NCBI GenBank assembly: GCA_017454585.1
Contig: JAFTCU010000133.1
Coordinates: 1 to 39,223, forward strand
DNA length: 39,223 bases
Source of the DNA: Thermoguttaceae bacterium
GTDB lineage: Bacteria > Planctomycetota > Planctomycetia > Pirellulales > Thermoguttaceae
Direction of reading: 5' to 3'
Shown here: positions 1 to 9,072 of the stretch, piece by piece
Layout of the letters: every line of letters starts with the position of its first letter
Position numbering within the stretch: position 1 is the first letter of the stretch
Position numbers and translations under genes: made by a program
Notes under the pieces: generated by a model
Told to the model about the DNA's origin: nothing
What the model saw: only the letters and a program-made list of their open reading frames with translations
Databases searched by the model: none

Positions 1-918
1 GCTCCCGAACATGAACCGCCCGCCAATGTACCCTTCGCGATCCTGGTACGGCAGGCATTTGGTCCCGGCGGTGGGGGTGAACGTCGTACCGTTCATTTCG
101 CCGCAGTAGGTCGAACGGAGCACGTCGTGGTCCGCGCCGCAGTAGTGACTGTAATCGTCTCCGCCGGAACGGTTCGAGCCGCTGTAGTACATGCTCTCGT
201 AGCAGGCCGGCACGATGAACCGCTCGCCGACCAGGTACGTGTTGGAGGTCCCGTCGCGCACATCGCCGACCGTCGTTTTGGAGTAAAGGTAAATCGTCCC
301 CGTGTGCTTGGTCCCGAGTTGGGGCCAGCTCTTGGTGGAGCGGTACTTTGCGATGGTCGCGGCATCGGGGCCAGCGTAGGAATAAACTGATCCTTTTCCG
401 TCGAGGTACGTGCCGTAGCACGCGGCGTAATCGCTCTTGGTGCTCATCGACGGCTGCGTCCCGTTATAAAGCCCCTGCTGCAGGGTTTCGTAGAGTTTGC
501 ACGGCCGGCGGGACGGGCAGTGAAAAACCGCCAGCGGCGTGCTCATGACCGTAGTGGCGCCGGTCTTTTGAGTCGCGGAGGGGGATTCCGGCACGGCCCC
601 GTCTGCAGGGAGCTGGAACAGCGCGTTCTGCTCAAGCATCGGAAGGATCGCGTAGCACCAGGAGCCGGACTGGGTGTAACCGAATCCGCCCTCCGGGTCG
701 CCCATCCAGTTATAGCCGTAACCACCGGACGGGTACGCACGCGAGGCGCTTTCCACGTTCAGCATCGCAAGTGCCAGGTTTCGCAGATTATTGCCGCACT
801 GCATGACCCGCGCCGCCTCACGCGCCTGCTGGACCGCCGGCAGGAGAAGCCCCACCAGCATCCCAATGATGGCGATGACGACCAAAAGCTCAACGAGCGT
901 AAACGCGGAACGACGCAT
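1..918 (-). CDS. DUF1559 prepilin-like protein (3' end cut by window edge)
   Basis: The first 306 codons are present; the frame runs off the left edge without a stop. The start ATG at 918-916 follows an AGGAGG ribosome site. The N-terminus ([20 protein letters not shown]) is a type IV prepilin-like cleavage and methylation signal followed by a hydrophobic helix, and [17 protein letters not shown] is the usual start of the DUF1559 family, which is greatly expanded in Planctomycetota. The last visible residues, FMFGS, match the FGSAHAG segment just before the H-X9-DG tail in the two paralogues here, so perhaps 30-40 residues are missing. The family is thought to be exported pseudopilin-like proteins of unknown role. 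It lies 31 nt after the polyferredoxin gene on the same strand and may be co-transcribed with it. The family call is firm; the function is unknown. Confidence 0.93.
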   Translation of the reverse strand, partial: MRRSAFTLVELLVVIAIIGMLVGLLLPAVQQAREAARVMQCGNNLRNLALAMLNVESASRAYPSGGYGYNWMGDPEGGFGYTQSGSWCYAILPMLEQNALFQLPADGAVPESPSATQKTGATTVMSTPLAVFHCPSRRPCKLYETLQQGLYNGTQPSMSTKSDYAACYGTYLDGKGSVYSYAGPDAATIAKYRSTKSWPQLGTKHTGTIYLYSKTTVGDVRDGTSNTYLVGERFIVPACYESMYYSGSNRSGGDDYSHYCGADHDVLRSTYCGEMNGTTFTPTAGTKCLPYQDREGYIGGRFMFGS

Positions 919-949
919 TTTTTCCTCCTGGGTCGAACTAAAATGGAAA

Positions 950-2740
950 TCAATCAAAAAGCCAATCTTCAACGTCTTCGGTTTTCTCTTTGACTTCTTC
1001 CTCGCTCATCGTGTCGGCTTCTTTGAATTCATCACGCAGTCCCTGACGCTCGCAGCCTTCGACGTAGATCGCCTTGTACGGCCGCGCGGGGCAAATCGAC
1101 TCGCAGCCGCCGCAGCCGATGCAGATCGATTCGTCCACGTGTGGGATGGTCAGGCCCTTTTCCGGGTCGCCGTACGGAACCATCGAGACCGCCTTGGTCG
1201 GGCAGTGCTCGTCGCATGCGCCGCAGAAAGTTCCGTCCACGGCCACCACGCAATTTTCCTGGACGAAACACACGCGCCCCATCTGAACGCGGTTTTTGAA
1301 GTAGCGCATTTGCTCGGCGGGCGTTTTTCCCGGGTCTGGACGTTTTACCGTTTCTTCACGCGTAATTTCGCCTTTGGCTTCATTACCGCCTTTCATCTTG
1401 CGGGCCATGTGCAGAATATTGATCGCGCCGTTCGGGCAGACCTCCGAACAGACCGTGCAGTCGTAATTGCAGAAACTGTTCGTGAAGTCCATGACTGGGG
1501 CGAACATTCCCTTCACGCCGTACTCGAGGAAGGCCGGCTTGAGTACGTGCTGCGGGCATTTCGCGACGCAGAGATGGCACGCGGTGCAGTGGTGAAGCAG
1601 GTGCCCCACACTTCCCGCTCCCGGAGGAGCCACGGGATTCTGACGCGCCCAGGCGTGCTGGCCCGTTTTGTATACTTTGTCGGGCTGGGGCTTCACCATG
1701 ACCGTGTTGGCGACCACGGCCGCGGTTCCGGCCACGACCGGCACGCTCGCCGCCATCGATGCCGTTGTGATGAGGAAATCGCGGCGGGCCTGGGCTTTTT
1801 CAGCGTCCGATTTATGCGTAATTTCGCCTTCTGTTTTGCGCGTAATTACGCCTTCGGCTCCATTACCGCCTTTCATGGCAGGCAGAAGGCCGCCGATCGA
1901 GTAGGTCAGCGCGTCGAATTTACACGAGCCGAGGCAGTTGAAGCAGTCCACGCAGCGCGAAGCGTCCACGGCTTTCCCTTTGGAATCGAGGCAGGACGAT
2001 TTGCACTTTTTCGCGCACATGCCACAGCTCTTGCATTTCGACGCGTCGATGCGGATACGGAAGATGGAAAAACGGCTCAAAAGGCCCAAAATCGTGCCGA
2101 CCGGGCAAATCGTATTGCACCACGTGCGGCCGGACCGCCACGCCAGGATCCCGATCACCGCGAGTGAACCGAACGCAAGGCAGAAACTCCCGACCGAAAG
2201 CATAACGTGTGAGTAAGCGATGTGGGCAAAAGAGAGGCTCCCTTCGGAAACAAGGCACGTATTATTGATCAGAACGTAAAACGGGCGAAACACACCATTC
2301 GCGATGCGCCCGAAAATCGAGTATGGCTCGATCACGTAGAGCAGACAACCCAGCCCCACAAAACCGGCGCCAAACGCAACCAGAACCCCAGCCCAGCGTA
2401 AAAGTGGAAGCGGTTTTTTGTAACGGTACGTTTTCCCGCCAGGCATTCTTTTGGAAATCCAGGCAATGACATCCTGCAAAATCCCAAGCGGACAAATGAC
2501 CGAGCAGTACAGACGCCCGAAAAGGAATGTACAGATCAATATCGTAAACACGATCCAGTGTGCGTGATGAAGAAGCGCAGGGAAAAACTGTATCTTTTCG
2601 AGCCAGCTTCCGTCACTGGCGTTCAGATTTCCCGGGTTCTGAACGGTCCCGAGAAACGCCTGCGTCCAGTCGAAGAAAAAGAGCGTAACCGCCGCGAACA
2701 TAACCACGGCAAACAGGATTCGGAGGGTTTTAAGTATCAT
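950..2740 (-). CDS. Membrane polyferredoxin, NapH/CcoG-like, with extra C-terminal 4Fe-4S domains
   Basis: This 596-residue iron-sulfur membrane protein probably moves electrons across or along the cytoplasmic membrane. The first ~220 residues contain several hydrophobic helices and two CX3CP motifs (YCSVICP, WCNTICP) typical of NapH/CcoG-like proteins. Two CX2CX2CX3C clusters follow ([22 protein letters not shown]). Near residue 320 a twin-arginine-like RRDFL plus hydrophobic stretch lies inside the protein. The C-terminal half has four more Cys clusters ([46 protein letters not shown]). Two linkers, near residues 289-310 and 449-461, are encoded by copies of a short dispersed repeat ([26 protein letters not shown]). 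An AAGGA site precedes the start. It sits between dxs and a DUF1559 gene. The electron donor and acceptor cannot be told from sequence. Confidence 0.88.
   Translation of the reverse strand: MILKTLRILFAVVMFAAVTLFFFDWTQAFLGTVQNPGNLNASDGSWLEKIQFFPALLHHAHWIVFTILICTFLFGRLYCSVICPLGILQDVIAWISKRMPGGKTYRYKKPLPLLRWAGVLVAFGAGFVGLGCLLYVIEPYSIFGRIANGVFRPFYVLINNTCLVSEGSLSFAHIAYSHVMLSVGSFCLAFGSLAVIGILAWRSGRTWCNTICPVGTILGLLSRFSIFRIRIDASKCKSCGMCAKKCKSSCLDSKGKAVDASRCVDCFNCLGSCKFDALTYSIGGLLPAMKGGNGAEGVITRKTEGEITHKSDAEKAQARRDFLITTASMAASVPVVAGTAAVVANTVMVKPQPDKVYKTGQHAWARQNPVAPPGAGSVGHLLHHCTACHLCVAKCPQHVLKPAFLEYGVKGMFAPVMDFTNSFCNYDCTVCSEVCPNGAINILHMARKMKGGNEAKGEITREETVKRPDPGKTPAEQMRYFKNRVQMGRVCFVQENCVVAVDGTFCGACDEHCPTKAVSMVPYGDPEKGLTIPHVDESICIGCGGCESICPARPYKAIYVEGCERQGLRDEFKEADTMSEEEVKEKTEDVEDWLFD
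1359..1395 (-). repeat. Repeat B copy 2, in frame inside the polyferredoxin gene
   Basis: Read on the minus strand this begins ATGAAAGGCGGTAATGAAGC and ends near AATTACGCG; it encodes [13 protein letters not shown]. It matches the copy at 1838-1876 and, in its outer parts, the intergenic copy at 31284-31320. It lies in a linker between two cysteine-cluster domains and keeps the reading frame. Confidence 0.75.
1814..1876 (-). repeat. Repeat B copy 1 with a partial second unit, in frame inside the polyferredoxin gene
   Basis: The main unit (1838-1876, minus) begins AAAGGCGGTAATGGAGCC and contains the palindrome GGCGTAATTACGC; it encodes [14 protein letters not shown]. Directly after it in the gene's direction a partial second unit (GAAGGCGAAATTACGC, about 1815-1830) encodes EGEITH. 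It falls just before the internal RRDFL motif of the protein. Confidence 0.72.
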
Positions 2741-2797
2741 TTTGGGTCCTTTGACTCTCTGAAAGTTAAGAAAATTTGGGGCTTCCCGGAAGAAATT

Positions 2798-4720
2798 CTA
2801 CCGGGAGAGTTTCCTGATGGCGGCCATGATCCCGTTAGCGTCCAACCCGGTCTCGGCGAGCTGTTCCGTCCGTGTCGCGTGCAGGATGAAACGATCCGGA
2901 ATTCCAAGGCGAACAATTCGCGGCGATGAGGGCCAGTCATCTGGCCGGGCATCTTGAGCATCATTCACCATTTCCAGAACAGCCGAGCCGACCCCGCCAA
3001 TTCTGCACCCTTCTTCCACTGTGAGAGTCCACTTGCTTTGGCGAATGAGCGGGAGAAGTGTTTCTTGGTCCAGCGGCTTCACAAATCTCAGGTTCACGAC
3101 CGTGAGAGTCTGGCCGCCGATCTGCCTGGCGGCATCAAGCGCTTCCGCAGCCTGAACACCCGTGGCGAGGATCAGCCCACCTCCCGGAGTTCCAGCCTGC
3201 AAAATCTCGCATTTTCCCAACTGGACCGGCTGACGTTCCACGCCGGTGATTTTCGGGGCCTGTGTCTTGGAATAGCGGATCGTGAAAGGGCCGGAATTGG
3301 TTACTGCCGCATCCAGCAGACCGTTCAGGTCGTACTCGTCACACGGGGCAGTGATCGTCAGGTTCGGGAAGGGACGCAGGTACGCCATATCGTATGCCCC
3401 ATGATGCGTCGGGCCGTCTGCGCCGACCAGCCCCGCCCGATCCATCAGGAGCGTCACAGGAAGATTCTGAAGGGAAACTTCCTGGAAAATGTGGTCAAAC
3501 GCCCGCTGCATGAACGTGCTGTAAATGTCCACAATGGGGCGCAGACCTGCCTTGGCTATTCCCGAAGCAAGGACAACAGCGTGCGACTCGCAGATCCCCA
3601 CGTCGAAGAAACGATCCGGGAATTCCTTCCGGATCAGTTCCAGCCTGTTCCCCTGACACATCGCGGCCGTAATGACAACAACCTGCGGGTCACGCTCCAT
3701 CAGCTCGCGGATTTTTTGACTGGCGAGTATCGTGTAGGAGTGGTCCGGCTTCGTTTCGCACTCAGGAAGCGTCACCCCCTGAACCATCGCGGGATTTGGA
3801 GCGTGATAGCTGGCCGGATCCTCCTCGGCGGGCGTGAACCCGTGCCCTTTTTGCGTCAAAACATGGAGAAGAACAGGACACTTAAACTGGCGTGCCATGC
3901 GCAGAAACTTTTGCAGCTGACGAATGTCATGCCCGTCCACGGGGCCGATGTAGCGGATACCCAGTTCCTCAAAAAGCATCCCGCCGGAGACGCAGGCCTT
4001 AAACGCCATTTTCAGGTCATGAAACTTACTGCGGATCCCTTTTCCAACGATCGGAATGTTTTGAACCATTTGCTTCAGATCCGCCTTCATCTCCGTGTAG
4101 AACGGATTCATGCGCAGGGAATCGAGGTATTGGCCAAAACTTCCCACACGAGGGCAGATTGCCATTTTATTGTCGTTCAGGATCACGGTGATGTTCTTGC
4201 GCAGCTCGCCGAGGTGGTTCAGCCCCTCAAAAACGACCCCGCTTGTGAAAGACCCATCCCCAATGACCGCTACAACGTGTCTCTGTGGCTCGTCGTTTTT
4301 CGCTTCCTCGATCGATCGAAGAAGATCATCTCCACAGCGCAGACCGAGAGCGGAAGAAATGCTGCATCCGGCGTGGCCCGTCATGAAAAGGTCGTAAATG
4401 CTTTCTTCCGGATTAGGATACCCCATCAGACCGCCGCGGGTACGGATCGTGGAAAATTGCGGGAAACGCCCTGTCACCAGTTTGTGCGGGTACGTCTGGT
4501 GCCCCACGTCCCAAACAAGCCGGTCGTAGGAAAAATCAAAAACGGAATGAAGCGCGAGAGTAAGTTCGACCACGCCCAAATTGGACGCGAAATGGGCAGA
4601 CCGCTGCGCGACGACCGAACAGATCGCCTGACGTATCTCAGCCGCGAGCTGATTCAGTTCCGGAACGGAAAGCCCCTTCAGGTCTTGAGGAGATTGTATG
4701 TTGGGAAGTAATGGAGGCAT
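2798..4720 (-). CDS. dxs: 1-deoxy-D-xylulose-5-phosphate synthase
   Basis: This 640-residue, thiamine diphosphate-dependent cytoplasmic enzyme joins pyruvate and glyceraldehyde 3-phosphate to make DXP, the first step of the MEP isoprenoid pathway. The length matches the family (about 620-640). Visible landmarks are SNLGVVELT and DVGHQTYPHKL at the N-terminus, the TPP/Mg motif GDGSFTSG with NDNKMAI downstream (from about residue 153), and the pyrimidine-domain signature DRAGLVGADGPTHHGAYD (near residue 434), then a C-terminal transketolase-type domain. The loop usually read as SSGHLGSNLG is SAHFASNLG here, a mild variation. It is on the same strand as ftsH (99 nt upstream) and the polyferredoxin gene (57 nt downstream), so joint transcription is plausible. 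No strong Shine-Dalgarno precedes the ATG. The identification is secure. Confidence 0.97.
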   Translation of the reverse strand: MPPLLPNIQSPQDLKGLSVPELNQLAAEIRQAICSVVAQRSAHFASNLGVVELTLALHSVFDFSYDRLVWDVGHQTYPHKLVTGRFPQFSTIRTRGGLMGYPNPEESIYDLFMTGHAGCSISSALGLRCGDDLLRSIEEAKNDEPQRHVVAVIGDGSFTSGVVFEGLNHLGELRKNITVILNDNKMAICPRVGSFGQYLDSLRMNPFYTEMKADLKQMVQNIPIVGKGIRSKFHDLKMAFKACVSGGMLFEELGIRYIGPVDGHDIRQLQKFLRMARQFKCPVLLHVLTQKGHGFTPAEEDPASYHAPNPAMVQGVTLPECETKPDHSYTILASQKIRELMERDPQVVVITAAMCQGNRLELIRKEFPDRFFDVGICESHAVVLASGIAKAGLRPIVDIYSTFMQRAFDHIFQEVSLQNLPVTLLMDRAGLVGADGPTHHGAYDMAYLRPFPNLTITAPCDEYDLNGLLDAAVTNSGPFTIRYSKTQAPKITGVERQPVQLGKCEILQAGTPGGGLILATGVQAAEALDAARQIGGQTLTVVNLRFVKPLDQETLLPLIRQSKWTLTVEEGCRIGGVGSAVLEMVNDAQDARPDDWPSSPRIVRLGIPDRFILHATRTEQLAETGLDANGIMAAIRKLSR

Positions 4721-4819
4721 GATGAGGAAAAAGGTTAATTACAGGACGGGAGCCGCAGGCCCTCCGGATTTTCCAGGCCGACGAGGAAATCGGCCCTAAA
4801 ATCATCCAGTCCTCCGGAT

Positions 4820-7108
4820 TCACTTCTTCTTTCTGTAGGCCGGGGGACCGAGGATCTCCTCGATTTGTTCCTCGTCCAGTTCCTCACGGATGATCAACGC
4901 CTGAGCCAATGCGTCGAGCATATTGCGATTTTCACCGAGAAGGGCTTCCACCTGCTGCGAAGTATCGTTCAGGATCCGCATGATCTCCTCGTCAATGATC
5001 TGGGCGGTTTTGTCGCTGAAATTGCGCTGCTGGGACATTTCCTTCCCAAGGAACGGATGCTCACCGCCCGTGATGAAGGCCGCGGGGCCAATACGCTGGC
5101 TCATACCCCAGGCGGAGACCATTTTTTGGACGATTTCCGTCGCGCGTTCCAGGTCGTTTGCAGCGCCGGCGTTCAATTCGTTGAAGACGAGTTTTTCCGC
5201 TTCACGCCCACCAAGCATCATCTTCAGTTTGGCGTGGATCTCACGCTGGGAATGCATCAGCCGGTCTTCTTCCGGGACGCTCCACGTGACGCCGAGCGCA
5301 CGGCCGCGTGGGATCACCGAGACTTTGCTCACGCGGTCACATTCCGGTGTAAGCCACGCGACCAGAGTGTGACCCGCTTCGTGATAGGCGGTTTTTTCTT
5401 TTTCCTCGTCGCTGATAATTTCTTCGCGCTTCGCACCCATGAGGACTTTATCGATCGCGTAGTAGAAATCATTCATACCCACATTTTCACGATCATACCG
5501 GCACGCCCAAAGTGCCGCTTCATTCACGATGTTGCGAATGTCCGCACCCGTCAGACCGGTCGTCATGGCGGCCAGACGCTCAAAATCCACATTGTCGTTG
5601 AGCGGGACTTTCCGCGGGTGGACCGTGAAAAGCTGAATGCGGTCTTTGTGGACCGGGCGGTCCACCGTGACGTGACGGTCGAAACGACCGGGACGCAGAA
5701 GCGCCGGGTCCAGAACGTCCGGCCTGTTGGTGGCAGCAATCACGATCACCACATCAGTCGTGGCGAAACCATCCATTTCGCTCAAAATTTGGTTGAGGGT
5801 CTGTTCGCGCTCGTCGTTACCGCCGCCCAGACCGGTTCCGCGCTGACGGCCAACCGCGTCGATTTCGTCGATAAACAGGATCGCAGGAGCATTGGAGCGT
5901 GCAACATCGAACATATCGCGAACACGGCTCGCACCAACGCCGACGAACATCTGGATGAACTCGGAAGCGTTGATGGAGTAAAACGCGACTCCCGCCTCGC
6001 CGGCGATGGCTCGGGCCAGCAGGGTTTTACCGGTTCCGGGAGGGCCAAACATCAAAACGCCCTTGGGGATCCGTGCGCCGAGACGCTCGAATTTTTCTGG
6101 ATTCTTCAGGAAGTCCACAATTTCAGAAAGGTCTTCCTTCACGGATTTCAAACCGGCCACGTCGGCGAACGTAACAGCATCTTCGCCTCCCTGGAAACGT
6201 TTGGCGGGGCTTTTGCTGAAACCAAACATGGGGCCACCACCAAGCTGGTCGCGTGTGCGGCGGAACTGCAGCCAGATGCTTCCCACCAGAATGACCGTCA
6301 CGATGATCGAGATAAGCATCATGTACCCGACCGCGTCGAGTGATTCCTTGACGTTATATTTATCACCGACCTTTTCACGAATTTTTTTGTCCAGCTCCCC
6401 GCCAGCCTCGAGGACCGACGGAAGGGTGGTCGTGAATTTCTTCGGGAGACGTGTTTTTTTGCCGGTTCCGGACTTGGCGTTTAGTTTAGCTTCGGTTTCC
6501 GGTTTAGCTTCAGCTTCCGTTTTTGCCTCAGTATCCGATTTGGCTTCGGTTTCTGGCTTAGCTTCGGTTTCCGATTTGGCCTCAGTTTCAGGTTGGTCCT
6601 CTGTTTTCACATCGGAATTTTCAGCTTGCTCCGGTTTCGTTTTATCTTCAGCGTCCACGGAGTCTTTTTTTTCTGAATCAGATGAAGAAACTTTGGAAAG
6701 CGTGAGGTTTTCCGGCGCGAAAGGCGGATCGACAAATTCGCCCGAGACTTTGTTTGCGTCGATGGTAACTTTGGCGATGTTCCCTGCATCAAGCTGTTCG
6801 AGGAAAAAACCGTAATTGATTTGAGCGGATCTGGAAGAATTTCCCATGAAATACCACGCTAAAGCCGCCACCACACCAATGATGAGCAGCATGATCAACG
6901 TATTGGACTGTGGAGATTCTTCCGAGCCGGGCTTTTCTGAATCCGGCAGTCCGTCACGTACATCATAAACAGGTTTCTTTGAGGAGGTTTCCTCCGTTCC
7001 TTCGTTCTTTTCCTCTTTCGGTTCAGGTTGATTTTCCAAATCGTTCTGAGGAATTTCATTCTGAGGAGTGGGTTCGTCCTGGATTTTATTTTTTTCTGGT
7101 TCGGTCAT
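4820..7108 (-). CDS. ftsH: ATP-dependent zinc metalloprotease FtsH, with enlarged N-terminal region
   Basis: FtsH is a membrane-anchored AAA+ hexameric protease that extracts and degrades membrane and regulatory proteins. The order is: a Pro/Glu-rich cytoplasmic tail (1-68), TM1 (about 70-88), an extracytoplasmic domain, TM2 (about 258-279), the AAA+ domain with Walker A GPPGTGKT (from 354), Walker B ILFIDEID, and [23 protein letters not shown], then the protease domain with zinc motif HEAGH (near 576) and a later zinc Asp in [11 protein letters not shown]. At 762 residues it is over 100 longer than typical FtsH (about 610-650). The excess lies in the N-terminal tail and in a hexapeptide-repeat (ETEAKS/P) acidic segment between the two TM helices. 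A TTTACA-17-TAAAAT promoter lies ~80 nt upstream. It is the first gene of the minus-strand run including dxs. Confidence 0.97.
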   Translation of the reverse strand: MTEPEKNKIQDEPTPQNEIPQNDLENQPEPKEEKNEGTEETSSKKPVYDVRDGLPDSEKPGSEESPQSNTLIMLLIIGVVAALAWYFMGNSSRSAQINYGFFLEQLDAGNIAKVTIDANKVSGEFVDPPFAPENLTLSKVSSSDSEKKDSVDAEDKTKPEQAENSDVKTEDQPETEAKSETEAKPETEAKSDTEAKTEAEAKPETEAKLNAKSGTGKKTRLPKKFTTTLPSVLEAGGELDKKIREKVGDKYNVKESLDAVGYMMLISIIVTVILVGSIWLQFRRTRDQLGGGPMFGFSKSPAKRFQGGEDAVTFADVAGLKSVKEDLSEIVDFLKNPEKFERLGARIPKGVLMFGPPGTGKTLLARAIAGEAGVAFYSINASEFIQMFVGVGASRVRDMFDVARSNAPAILFIDEIDAVGRQRGTGLGGGNDEREQTLNQILSEMDGFATTDVVIVIAATNRPDVLDPALLRPGRFDRHVTVDRPVHKDRIQLFTVHPRKVPLNDNVDFERLAAMTTGLTGADIRNIVNEAALWACRYDRENVGMNDFYYAIDKVLMGAKREEIISDEEKEKTAYHEAGHTLVAWLTPECDRVSKVSVIPRGRALGVTWSVPEEDRLMHSQREIHAKLKMMLGGREAEKLVFNELNAGAANDLERATEIVQKMVSAWGMSQRIGPAAFITGGEHPFLGKEMSQQRNFSDKTAQIIDEEIMRILNDTSQQVEALLGENRNMLDALAQALIIREELDEEQIEEILGPPAYRKKK
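6488..6595 (-). repeat. Six 18-bp tandem units inside ftsH
   Basis: Six consecutive 18-nt units (for example AGCTTCGGTTTCCGATTT on the plus strand) vary at a few positions and encode ETEAK(S/P)-type hexapeptides on the minus strand. Because the unit is a multiple of three, copy-number change would keep the frame. The segment lies in the extracytoplasmic loop between TM1 and TM2. Confidence 0.85.
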
Positions 7109-7194
7109 TTCAATTTCAAAAAAAGCATCTAAAAATCAATACAGCGGTAAAAGTCCGCGGTCTGCGCAGTCAATCTATTTTTCTACACTACTTT

Positions 7195-7223
7195 ATTTTA
7201 CCCGATATTTCTATTGTTGTAAA
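7195..7223 (-). promoter_or_regulatory. Promoter of ftsH
   Basis: On the minus strand TTTACA (7223-7218), a 17-nt spacer and TAAAAT (7200-7195) form a near-consensus housekeeping promoter. The predicted start near 7188 leaves an ~80-nt leader. The rest of the 7109-7429 gap is AT-rich; apart from this and a weak -10 for the opposite gene I see nothing else in it. Confidence 0.65.
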
Positions 7224-7351
7224 GAGGCCGGACCCTTTAAAAATGGAATATTTCGGAATCTTTTCCAAAAAAAGAGTAGGTTTGAGAAAGTTTTGACGCT
7301 AAAACCCAATAAATCAGAAACAACCCCCCTTCATCTTTAAAAAATTTGCAA

Positions 7352-7357
7352 TATAAT
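7352..7357 (+). promoter_or_regulatory. Possible -10 box for the DUF1549/DUF1553 gene
   Basis: A perfect TATAAT lies 72 nt before the ATG at 7430 in an AT-rich stretch. The best -35 at the right distance (TTCATC at 7330) is poor, so this is tentative. Confidence 0.35.
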
Positions 7358-7429
7358 TAGGGTTTATGACGTTTAAATAATGTAAATAATGAAATCGTTA
7401 TTTCCACCTTCCTTTTTACTGAGACTTCC

Positions 7430-9058
7430 ATGAAAAATCTTCCCATAATTGTTGTTTGGCTCTTTTTACTTCCTGCTTTTTTACTCGCTGGAGACACGGA
7501 ACCAAAAGAACCGTTTGAAGTTCAGGACGATTTTAAACCTCTGAACGAAATTGACGGCGCGGTCCTGGCTGACCTCCAGAAGAAAGGTATCCAGCCCGCG
7601 TTTTTAAGTTCTGATCCCGTGTTCCTGCGCCGGGTTTACCTTGACGTTACGGGCAAGATCCCAACCCTTGAAGAAGCCCAGGAGTTTTTGGAAAACCCAT
7701 CCCCGACGAAACGCGTGGAGCTGATCGATCACTTGCTCGATTCACCTCAGTACGCTGACTACTGGACGATGCGCTGGGCGGATTTTTTGCGTGTGAAGGC
7801 CGAATTCCCTATCAACCTCTGGCCCCACGCCACTGCCGTTTATTTTCGGTGGATCCACGATCAAATGAACCTAAACACGCCGTACGACGTTTTCGCCCGT
7901 GACCTGTTGATGGGGCAGGGGAGCTGTTTCCGTGCGCCGTGCGCCAATTTTTATCGGGCTGTGGAGCGCAAGGAAGCCGTCGAACTGGCAGGCGCTGTGG
8001 TTCTGACTTTTCTGGGGGAGCGCACCGATTTATGGCCTGAGGCGAAACGGAACGACGTGACGAAATTCTTCTCCCGCGTCGCGTTCAAAGGCTCGGCCCA
8101 GTGGAAAGAGGAAATCGTTTATTGGGACTTCAAACCGCTTGATTCGTCTGAGGTCGTTTTTCCGGATGGCTCGAAAGGAACGATCCAGCCGAATCAGGAC
8201 CCACGCGAGGTTTTCGCCGATTGGCTCGTTCGACCGGAAAATCACGCGTTCAATCAGCAGATAGTGAACCGGCTCTGGTTCTGGCTCACCGGCGTGGGGA
8301 TCATCGACCCGCCGGACGATCTTCGTCAGATGTTCGCGGACGCCCAGCCCCCTGCGTACCCGGGAGGTGAAAACCCACCGATCAACGAGGAGCTTCTGAA
8401 CATTCTGGAAAAAAAACTTGTGGAAAGCCGCTACGACCTGAAGGCCGTGATGCGGTTCATTCTGAACTCGCGTACCTATCAGCAGTCTTCCATTCCACGC
8501 GAAATGGGGCCTGAAAATACCGAAAAAGCTGTAAAAAATCTGGCGGTTTATCCTGTGAGACGGATCGACGCGGAGGTTCTTCAGGACGTTTTCATCGACC
8601 TTTTCAACGCCAAGATCAAGTATGTCAGCGAGGTCCCGGAGCCGTTTTCTTATGTGCCGGACCGTGTGCGGACGGTTCAGCTTTACGATTCTGGCCTGAC
8701 GAATCCGTTCCTTGAGATGTTCGGCCGTTCCACCCGTGACAGTGGGCTGATGGCCGACCGGAACCGAAGCGTGAATGAGGCCCAGCAGATGTACCTCATG
8801 AACTCGAACGAAGTGAACACGTGGATCCACCAGAACGTTCAGACAAAGATCCGCGACCTAAAGAAGATCCAATCCAAAAGACCGGAATCGTTCGAGAAAG
8901 GCGCGAGAGCTCTGGCTGAGAATTTGTGGCTCAAATTTCTTTCCCGCCGCCCGACGGAAGCTGAGACCAGGTCGTTCGTCGAGATGCTCCAAAGCTCCGA
9001 CGCCGACGATGCAGTCTGGTTTTTGGTGAATTCAAGGGAATTTTTGTGTTTGCATTAA
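7430..9058 (+). CDS. Secreted DUF1549/DUF1553 protein, without cytochrome domain
   Basis: This 542-residue protein starts with a signal peptide (LPIIVVWLFLLPAFLLAG). The DUF1549 signature is clear: DPVFLRRVYLDVTGKIPTLE, then KRVELIDHLLDSPQYADYW. DUF1553 follows from about residue 260 (DPREVFADWLVRPENHAFNQ, NRLWFWLTGVGIIDPPDD, RYDLKAVMRFILNSRTYQQS) to the typical end VNSREFLCLH. Many planctomycetal relatives are longer and carry an N-terminal c-type cytochrome domain; no CXXCH haem motif is present here. The family's biochemical role is unknown. These genes are regularly followed by a DUF1501 gene, as here (start 15 nt after this stop), which implies a shared operon and joint extracytoplasmic function. 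No convincing Shine-Dalgarno is seen at this ATG, the first Met giving a full signal peptide. Confidence 0.93.
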   Translation: MKNLPIIVVWLFLLPAFLLAGDTEPKEPFEVQDDFKPLNEIDGAVLADLQKKGIQPAFLSSDPVFLRRVYLDVTGKIPTLEEAQEFLENPSPTKRVELIDHLLDSPQYADYWTMRWADFLRVKAEFPINLWPHATAVYFRWIHDQMNLNTPYDVFARDLLMGQGSCFRAPCANFYRAVERKEAVELAGAVVLTFLGERTDLWPEAKRNDVTKFFSRVAFKGSAQWKEEIVYWDFKPLDSSEVVFPDGSKGTIQPNQDPREVFADWLVRPENHAFNQQIVNRLWFWLTGVGIIDPPDDLRQMFADAQPPAYPGGENPPINEELLNILEKKLVESRYDLKAVMRFILNSRTYQQSSIPREMGPENTEKAVKNLAVYPVRRIDAEVLQDVFIDLFNAKIKYVSEVPEPFSYVPDRVRTVQLYDSGLTNPFLEMFGRSTRDSGLMADRNRSVNEAQQMYLMNSNEVNTWIHQNVQTKIRDLKKIQSKRPESFEKGARALAENLWLKFLSRRPTEAETRSFVEMLQSSDADDAVWFLVNSREFLCLH

Positions 9059-9072
9059 AAAGGAGTCTGAAA

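Noticed and set aside
791..2167. Long plus-strand open frame opposite the polyferredoxin gene
   Set aside because: It is antisense to a gene with many conserved cysteine motifs, has Arg/His-rich composition with no recognisable domain, and no ribosome site.
2954..4711. 585-codon plus-strand open frame opposite dxs
   Set aside because: A shadow of the well-identified dxs gene; composition is typical of antisense reading.
4721..4819. Terminator between ftsH and dxs
   Set aside because: GGCCGA/TCGGCC can pair at 4773-4792 but no T run follows on the minus strand, so readthrough from ftsH to dxs is more likely.
7430..9058. DUF1549/DUF1553 protein as a broken form that lost its cytochrome domain
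   Set aside because: The signal peptide directly precedes DUF1549 and no frameshifted CXXCH remnant is upstream; members without the cytochrome domain are plausible as intact proteins.
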